From CALNYX01 sp942490925 (GTDB taxonomy: Bacteria; Chlamydiota; Chlamydiia; Chlamydiales; JAAKFR01), in contig CALNYX010000017.1 of NCBI GenBank assembly GCA_942490925.1, positions 434,001-498,000 on the forward strand: a stretch of DNA of 64,000 nucleotides, in the 5' to 3' direction. Shown piece after piece: positions 59,215 to 64,000 of this stretch. Each line of letters starts with the position of its first letter. The stretch's first letter is position 1. The notes beneath the pieces were generated by a model that did not search any database, was not told where the DNA came from, and saw nothing but the letters and a program-made list of their open reading frames with translations. Made by a program: the position numbers and the translations under genes.

Positions 59215-60942
59215 CTACTGCTCGACCTCAGCATGATTGCTATCTTTAACATCTTCAGATGAGTCGACAACAATATCATCACGGTTTTCCTGGTTCTCAT
59301 CGATCATCTGCTCTTTAACAGACAGTGAGACCTTTTTATGCTCAGGATCTAGCTTGATCACTTTTGCTTTAACAGCATCACCTTCAGAGATCACATTTTC
59401 GATCTTTGCAAATGGCTGATCAGAGAGCTCAGTGACGTGAATCAAACCTTCGATTCCGTTCTCAAGCTCAACAAACGCTCCAAAGGCTGTGACTTTTGTC
59501 ACTTTTCCAGAGACAACAGCGCCAACTGGAATTGTCTTCTCTATTGTTTCCCAAGGGTTTGTGCTCAACTGCTTCATACCAAGAGTGATTTTCTTACTCT
59601 CTTTATCAACTGAGAGGATCACAGCATCAATTTTATCACCTTTCTTCAACACTTCAGAAGGGTGCGAAACTTTCTTGATCCAGCTCATGTCTGAAATGTG
59701 GATCAATCCTTCAATCCCAGGCTCAAGCTCAACAAAAGCTCCGTAGTTGGTCAGACTTTTTACTTCAGCAGAAACATTGCTGCCTGAAGGGAATTTCTCT
59801 TCAACTTCATCCCATGGATTGTGTTCTGTCTGCTTGATTCCAAGTGAGATTTTGCCTTCTTCTTTCTGGATAGAGAGAACAACAGCTTCTACTTCATCAC
59901 CTTTATTTACGATCTCGCTTGGGTCTGTGATATTCTTCACCCAAGACATTTCAGAGACGTGAATGAGCCCTTCAATACCTGGTTCAATTTCAATGAATGC
60001 GCCATAGGGGAGTAGTTTAACGATCTTACCCTTAATGCGTGTACCTGGAACGTACTTCTGCTCGATTTCATCCCATGGATTGTGTTCTTTTTGCTTCAGA
60101 CCAAGGGCAACGCGTCCTTTCTCTTTGTCGATGCTAAGGATCATTACATCTAGCTCTTGACCAAGCTCTACCATTTCTGATGGATGCTTGATACGTTTCC
60201 AAGTCATATCTGTAATGTGAAGAAGACCATCGATTCCGTCGAGGTCAAGGAAGACACCGAAGTCAGTGATGTTTTTCACAACACCATTGCAAATGTCACT
60301 CACTTTGATTGTTTCAAGGAGCTCAGCTTTCTTAGAGATACGCTCAGCTTCGAGAAGTTCACGACGTGAAACAACGATGTTCTTTCTCTCAATGTTAATC
60401 TTGAGGATCTTGAACTCGCATGTGGTACCGATGAACTCATCGAGGTTTTTGATGCGCTTGTTGTCGATCTGTGAGCCTGGAAGAAATGCTTCCATGCCGA
60501 TATCGACCATCAAGCCACCTTTAACTTTACGGGTGATTTTCCCTTTGACAATTGAGCCTTCCTCGCAATGTTGCAAGATGAATTCCCATTGACGTTGACG
60601 CGCTGCTTTTTCACGAGAGAGGACGATCTGTCCTTGCTCATCTTCCGCACGGTCAAGATAGACTTCGACTTCATTGCCAAGAACAAGCTCTTCGGCATCA
60701 GAAAATTCAACTACAGGTACTAATCCTTCTGATTTGAGTCCTACATCGACAACGACATAATCTTTCCCAATTTCAACGATAGTTCCACGTAAGATGGTTC
60801 CAGGTGAGAGAAGTTGATTCTCGTCTTCTGATTTCTCTGACAGACATAATAGTTCTTTGAACGCTTTTGCATCGTCCTCTTCGAAATGAACATCATCAAG
60901 AAGGTTTTTAGTGCTCCACGTATATTCAGCTTGTTTTGACAT
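59215..60942 (-). CDS. rpsA: 30S ribosomal protein S1
   Basis: A 575-residue S1 with six S1 RNA-binding domains from about residue 50, recognisable by repeated strands such as VGKDYVVVDVGLKSEGLVP, NITDFGVFLDLDGIDGLLHI, LLPYGAFIEIEPGIEGLIHV, LTNYGAFVELEPGIEGLIHI and VTAFGAFVELENGIEGLIHV. S1 brings mRNA to the 30S subunit and replaces the Shine-Dalgarno interaction on weak sites, which suits the many weak ribosome-binding sites here. The acidic C-terminal tail (ENQENRDDIVVDSSEDVKD) is normal for the family. It is the head of the leftward translation gene run. Confidence 0.95.
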   Translation of the reverse strand: MSKQAEYTWSTKNLLDDVHFEEDDAKAFKELLCLSEKSEDENQLLSPGTILRGTIVEIGKDYVVVDVGLKSEGLVPVVEFSDAEELVLGNEVEVYLDRAEDEQGQIVLSREKAARQRQWEFILQHCEEGSIVKGKITRKVKGGLMVDIGMEAFLPGSQIDNKRIKNLDEFIGTTCEFKILKINIERKNIVVSRRELLEAERISKKAELLETIKVSDICNGVVKNITDFGVFLDLDGIDGLLHITDMTWKRIKHPSEMVELGQELDVMILSIDKEKGRVALGLKQKEHNPWDEIEQKYVPGTRIKGKIVKLLPYGAFIEIEPGIEGLIHVSEMSWVKNITDPSEIVNKGDEVEAVVLSIQKEEGKISLGIKQTEHNPWDEVEEKFPSGSNVSAEVKSLTNYGAFVELEPGIEGLIHISDMSWIKKVSHPSEVLKKGDKIDAVILSVDKESKKITLGMKQLSTNPWETIEKTIPVGAVVSGKVTKVTAFGAFVELENGIEGLIHVTELSDQPFAKIENVISEGDAVKAKVIKLDPEHKKVSLSVKEQMIDENQENRDDIVVDSSEDVKDSNHAEVEQ

Positions 60943-61068
60943 TTAAAGGGTTCTCCTAGTTTTGTATGGCAAGTGTAAAGACCCATTAAAAAAAAAGCAA
61001 GAAAGAAACCTCTGGACAACACCCATAGTAGGAATAGCAGCAAGATCTCCGTTAGAACTTAATTCGGA

Positions 61069-61101
61069 GCCGACACTAACCTCTTGTGGGTTAGTGTCGG
61101 C
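61069..61101. terminator. Strong hairpin between the kinase-like gene and rpsA
   Basis: GCCGACACTAACC (61069-61081) and GGTTAGTGTCGGC (61089-61101) are perfectly inverted around a 7-base loop, a 13-bp GC-rich stem. No U-run follows on the minus strand. It lies in the 230-base gap between the upstream minus-strand gene and rpsA, so it may end that transcript or belong to the rpsA 5' leader, where ribosomal protein operons often carry regulatory stems. The rest of the gap shows no gene. Confidence 0.5.
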
Positions 61102-61172
61102 GAGAATGACGTTCTGATGAAAAGATCGGTGTTAGACCCACTGTGGGCGCTGTTCAGAGGTTTCGAAAAGCT

Positions 61173-62057
61173 TTAAAAATTTAATGATTCGAGATAAATC
61201 TCAGCGTGACAAGGATCTTTTTGAGAGAGCCAGCGACGTAGTTTTCGCACGACGCGCTCACCTTCTTTTTTATAGACTTGCGGTTCTTTGAGCGATTCGC
61301 TCAGGTAAAATTGGCCTGTATCCATGAAGATCGCTTCGCCGTCAATAAAGCCTGCATTTTTTTCAATCACTGGATCATGATCAGCAACGCCCTTATGAAA
61401 GCGTTTTAAAAGAAGATTTGACATACGTCCCAAAGCCTCTTGTACACCTTCTTGATCGCCCTGCTTCATAAGCCTTGTCAGATAGCTGTAGAGTGGCTCA
61501 GCTTTTTTCTGCACTAAAAAGGCATACTCATCCAAATTGATGACATAGGGGCGGGCAAGTCTATCATGAATCAAGAGCTTCTGCTTCAGATGATTGGTCT
61601 TTTCAAGGTGAAGATAGACGAGGCCGCTCTCTTGTCGCAATTTTTTGTAGGCGATACGGCAGCTTAAAAAGAGCTCTTCTTGTTTTTCCTGTTTGGCCAT
61701 TGCCTTGTTTTTTTGAATCTCTTCCAAAAAGGGAGGAAGTCCGTTAAGTAGGGGAGTGCGATAACGGTTGAGACGGAAAAACTTGATAACCCATTGGTGA
61801 TCGTCACTTTCAAAAACATAGGATTGAGACCCTTTGCCTAAATAGAAGTAGTCTTGCTGAAAAATCATGCGATTAACAGAAAGCGTATGAGAGCTTGTAG
61901 GGAGTTCTCCTTTGATTTGGGAGAGTGTAAAATGGTCAGCAAGTCCAAGTGAAAAAACGTGAAGTCCAGAGTAAGTGAGTCCAAAACTACCGAGAAAAAG
62001 TAGGAGAGCGATAAGAGCCCGTTTTATCGTCCGATGGCGTAGCCGATCACTTTCCAC
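61173..62057 (-). CDS. Membrane-anchored kinase-like protein
   Basis: A 294-residue protein. Residues 13-33 are a membrane anchor (RALIALLLFLGSFGLTYSGL) and the rest a kinase-like domain. LGKGSQSYVF (about 73-82) resembles a glycine-rich loop, K92 in WVIKFF the ATP-binding lysine, D226-H-D228 the catalytic region with Asn234, and M-D246-T-G a DFG-type metal site. The spacing HDPVIEKNAGF differs from canonical HRDLKPxN. With the anchor at the N-terminus the domain could lie in the periplasm, where ATP is absent, or in the cytoplasm; topology is unclear. The start is GTG 62057, overlapping the DUF4019 gene by 34 bases. Confidence 0.6.
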   Translation of the reverse strand: MESDRLRHRTIKRALIALLLFLGSFGLTYSGLHVFSLGLADHFTLSQIKGELPTSSHTLSVNRMIFQQDYFYLGKGSQSYVFESDDHQWVIKFFRLNRYRTPLLNGLPPFLEEIQKNKAMAKQEKQEELFLSCRIAYKKLRQESGLVYLHLEKTNHLKQKLLIHDRLARPYVINLDEYAFLVQKKAEPLYSYLTRLMKQGDQEGVQEALGRMSNLLLKRFHKGVADHDPVIEKNAGFIDGEAIFMDTGQFYLSESLKEPQVYKKEGERVVRKLRRWLSQKDPCHAEIYLESLNF

Positions 62058-62551
62058 TCTTTGAGTCTTCCCTCTGTCATGAGTGTGACGGTTTCTTTGT
62101 GCGATCCCTGACCTCCTGAGAACGTCGTGTCATATTGAATAACCATGAAATTTCCTGTGGTCCCATAGCGTAGACGCTTGCTCTTTTGATGTGAAGTCAC
62201 TTTTCGTATGCGTACACTTCCAAGCGGTCCTCTTACAGATTTAATCCCAGAGGCCCACATATCTTGAGCGATGACATCCTTTAACAATGAGCCTCCGGCG
62301 AGCCATGACAACGGATACTGTCCCTGATCGACAAGCGAAAGCCAGTAGATCGATTGTTGATCGGCGCCTGTTTGATTCGCCTGAGCTGGCTCTTCTGAAG
62401 GAGTCGATAACCCACCGGTAGGGTAGGCTGCTGGCGGCGTTTCTTGTTCCACAAGGGGTGGTTTACCAGGATTTTCCTCTTCATAGACCTGTTGTTCAGT
62501 CATCCATGCGAGAGCTGGAACAAGAAAATATGTGAGCATCAAAGATTTCAT
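62024..62551 (-). CDS. Exported DUF4019-domain protein
   Basis: A 175-residue protein with a signal peptide (residues 1-16, MKSLMLTYFLVPALAW), a Pro/Gly/Gln linker (about 20-65) and a DUF4019 domain. That domain's pattern is clear: YWLSLVDQGQYPLSWLAGGS, GIKSVRGPLGSVRIRKV, FMVIQYDTTFSGGQGS, ETVTLMTEG and WKVIGYAI. DUF4019 proteins are exported, of unknown function. It overlaps the kinase-like gene downstream by 34 bases, so the two are coupled and may work together at the envelope. Confidence 0.75.
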   Translation of the reverse strand: MKSLMLTYFLVPALAWMTEQQVYEEENPGKPPLVEQETPPAAYPTGGLSTPSEEPAQANQTGADQQSIYWLSLVDQGQYPLSWLAGGSLLKDVIAQDMWASGIKSVRGPLGSVRIRKVTSHQKSKRLRYGTTGNFMVIQYDTTFSGGQGSHKETVTLMTEGRLKEWKVIGYAIGR

Positions 62552-62636
62552 ATTGCGAAAAACAGTGGGCTTGAGGTATTTTTCTATTTCTCTTTTACGT
62601 TAAGAGGAAAAAAGATTTATATCAATCTTTTCGCAC

Positions 62637-62709
62637 GGGGGCTTAGCTCAGTTGGTAGAGCATCTGATTTGCATTCAGAAGGTCAGGAGTTCGAATCTCC
62701 TAGCCTCCA
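62637..62709 (+). tRNA. tRNA-Ala (anticodon TGC)
   Basis: 73 bases fold as a cloverleaf. The acceptor GGGGGCT pairs with AGCCTCC (one G-T wobble), the anticodon loop is TTTGCAT with TGC in the centre, and the T-loop carries TTCGAAT. The D-arm is AGCTCAGTTGGTAGAGC. CCA is not encoded. It is 5 bases before tRNA-Ile. Confidence 0.95.
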
Positions 62710-62714
62710 TTCCC

Positions 62715-62788
62715 GCGGTTATAGCTCAGTTGGTTAGAGCGCGACACTGATAATGTCGAGGTCCCAAGTTCAAGTCTTGGTAACCGCA
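62715..62788 (+). tRNA. tRNA-Ile (anticodon GAT)
   Basis: 74 bases fold as a cloverleaf. The acceptor GCGGTTA pairs with TAACCGC, the anticodon stem CGACA/TGTCG encloses CTGATAA with GAT, and the T-loop is TTCAAGT. It follows tRNA-Ala, outside any rRNA operon. Its last 19 bases are antisense to the end of the next gene. Confidence 0.95.
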
Positions 62789-63174
62789 TACTCCACACCT
62801 TTCGCAATAAATGAGAGAGAGGTGACAACCTCGTCAACATGCTCGAGTGTCACAAGCAGAGAAGAGCTTCCCGTTAGTGTACCAGAGACCTTAACATCCC
62901 CGTTCTCTTCTAAATGAAATGAGAGTCCCTCTTGAGGTGTTGCCAGATAATTCCTCAAGACATACATCGTGGCTGAAGAGTTGATCAGGGTAAATGAGCG
63001 CTCCTTTCCATCTCCTGTGACAGTTAATTGCAATTTATCAGGGCCAATTGGAGAAAAAAATGGCTTCAGCTCTCTAAATCGATTTCCTGCAGCAGAGGCC
63101 ACGGAGGTTAGGGGAGTCGGCGGAACTAACGGATCATTCTCTTCTGTTTTCCTATGGCAGCAACAACAAAACAT
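62770..63174 (-). CDS. Small protein with N-terminal cysteine cluster
   Basis: A 134-residue protein, not recognised. The N-terminus reads MFCCCCHRK: four consecutive Cys followed by basic residues, a pattern seen in proteins S-acylated at membranes. The C-terminal 90 residues look like a beta-rich domain (SFTLINSSATMYVLRNY, VSGTLTGSSSLLVTLEHVD). There is no hydrophobic segment. The TGA lies in the antisense of tRNA-Ile, an overlap of 19 bases. It directly follows the Inc-like gene upstream with 3 bases between. Lipidation by host enzymes after secretion is a hypothesis. Confidence 0.55.
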   Translation of the reverse strand: MFCCCCHRKTEENDPLVPPTPLTSVASAAGNRFRELKPFFSPIGPDKLQLTVTGDGKERSFTLINSSATMYVLRNYLATPQEGLSFHLEENGDVKVSGTLTGSSSLLVTLEHVDEVVTSLSFIAKGVEYAVTKT

Positions 63175-63177
63175 CCC

Positions 63178-63675
63178 TTACCCCTTTGTCATTTTTTTCA
63201 TCGCACCATCAATTGCCATGACTGATGGATTTTTTGCCTCTTCTTTCTGCTCAGCTTCAGGATAGGCTTTTTTTAGATCGGTCAGAAATTTCATGTTGTA
63301 GACAAGCTCTTTTCCTCGTGTCAGGCTCTCCCTAATAAAAGCGATATGTTCTTTTTTCTCACCCGTTTGAACCTTCTCATCAAGTAGCTCTTTGGCTCGA
63401 TCAATGAGCGCTTTGTAGTTCTTGGTCTGTAATCGGGCTGACTTCACCGCAAGTACAATGAGCGGAATGCTCAATGCAAGGACAACACTTGCTGGGATAA
63501 TCGCAGGATAGATGACTTGAGTAAGAGCATTGACCCCTGGAAGAGTGAGACAAAAGCTAGCGCTGACAATTGCAATGAGAGCGACCGTCGTCGTTAACAT
63601 CGCAACCGATCCAACAGCGCCACCAATGCGCCCCTCAACTGTGACATTTCGGTGTAAATCAGCTATTGCGGCCAT
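63178..63675 (-). CDS. Inc-like protein with bilobed hydrophobic domain
   Basis: A 165-residue protein. Two hydrophobic segments at about residues 20-45 and 51-75 (LTTTVALIAIVSASFCLTL and IIPASVVLALSIPLIVLAV) are separated by a short polar turn (PGVNALTQVIY), the classical Inc topology. A charged helical tail of about 90 residues follows, probably a coiled coil (KNYKALIDRAKELLDEKVQT). Inc proteins insert in the inclusion membrane with both ends in the host cytosol. The ATG at 63675 lies 17 bases from the divergent HD-domain gene. A candidate only, because no Inc sequence motif exists beyond topology. Confidence 0.6.
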   Translation of the reverse strand: MAAIADLHRNVTVEGRIGGAVGSVAMLTTTVALIAIVSASFCLTLPGVNALTQVIYPAIIPASVVLALSIPLIVLAVKSARLQTKNYKALIDRAKELLDEKVQTGEKKEHIAFIRESLTRGKELVYNMKFLTDLKKAYPEAEQKEEAKNPSVMAIDGAMKKMTKG

Positions 63676-63692
63676 AGGGGAATTGTTATAGC

Positions 63693-64000
63693 ATGAAGAT
63701 CAATATGGAAACACCTTTTAAGATCTGCGATCCAATACACGGCTTCATTCGCTTCAATACCATTGAAAAGCAATTGGTGGACTCGCGCCCTTTTCAACGC
63801 CTGCGCTACATCCGTCAGATGGGAATGGCCTACCTGGTCTATCCCGGAGCAACCCACTCCCGTTTTGAACACTCCCTAGGTGTCATGCATCTGGCTGATG
63901 AGATCTTCACCTCGATTGTCGATGAAACCGTGCCACTTGATCCAATCTACTGGCGCCAAATTGTCAGGCTTGCAGCCCTCTGTCACGATATGGGGCATTT
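63693..64000 (+). CDS. HD-domain phosphohydrolase, N-terminal part (3' end outside window)
   Basis: The frame opens with ATG 63693 and runs past the window end. It gives MKINMETPFKICDPIHGFIR, then about 80 further residues to LAALCHDMGH. The segment ICDPIHGFI, RLRYIRQMG, GATHSRFEHSLGVMHLA and CHDMGH are the markers of the HD/SAMHD1-like phosphohydrolase family: H...HD metal ligands and the R-x-x-H-x-x-G signature. Members cleave dNTPs or nucleotides. Chlamydial homologues are usually annotated as HD superfamily or dGTPase-like. Confidence 0.85.
   Translation, partial: MKINMETPFKICDPIHGFIRFNTIEKQLVDSRPFQRLRYIRQMGMAYLVYPGATHSRFEHSLGVMHLADEIFTSIVDETVPLDPIYWRQIVRLAALCHDMGH

Overview
The window is a chromosomal segment of a bacterium of the order Chlamydiales, most likely an 'environmental' family rather than Chlamydiaceae. 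The evidence is gene content and order. As I recall the Chlamydia trachomatis map, blocks equivalent to CT047-CT048, CT052-CT055, CT059-CT061 and CT084-CT098 all occur here, interrupted by genes Chlamydiaceae lack at these places: cytochrome c system II, a Fic protein, glutamine synthetase III, a dap/NlpC operon and several probable effectors. The exact genus cannot be read from the sequence.

Layout. 1-5.7 kb: end of holA, an RsmI-like methylase, a kinase-fold effector candidate, hemW and ccsA. 5.7-12.7 kb: resB, a lipoprotein, then sucA-sucB-lpd (2-oxoglutarate dehydrogenase). 12.7-14.3 kb: a fic gene with palindromic operator-like sites, followed by a diverged second copy of the lpd 3' end. 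14.4-17.3 kb: a hypothetical gene, a cupin, a DUF1858-IscA fusion, a ferredoxin and tRNA-Pro. 17.4-21.6 kb: a relic flagellar cluster (truncated flhB, flhA, degenerate flhF, fliA/sigma-28) with a 162-bp hairpin element just before fliA. 21.6-29.4 kb: a methyltransferase-like protein, the leftward dapB-dapA-asd-dapL-NlpC/P60 operon, and divergent type III glutamine synthetase. 29.4-35 kb: a phospholipase D back to back with a PI4-kinase-like gene, a second hairpin element, two tandem paralogues, a UbiD-family decarboxylase and rpmB. 35-41 kb: sthA, a transglutaminase-like/TPR protein and clpB. 41-48.3 kb: the type III secretion block malQ-chaperone-copN-sctV-sctU. 48.3-52.2 kb: four genes encoding Inc-like membrane proteins, three of them carrying WD40-like beta-propellers. 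52.3-61 kb: ychF, then leftward rpsA-nusA-infB-rbfA-truB-ribF. 61-64 kb: a membrane-anchored kinase-like protein, a DUF4019 protein, tRNA-Ala and tRNA-Ile, two effector/Inc candidates and the start of an HD hydrolase.

The segment mixes housekeeping operons (TCA cycle, translation, diaminopimelate/peptidoglycan) with the type III secretion apparatus and a set of probable host-directed proteins. The most novel material is the Inc/WD40 family next to sctU, the long-hairpin repeat family whose ends are conserved but whose arms are not, the Fic insertion that duplicates the lpd 3' end, and the PI4K-like/PLD pair.
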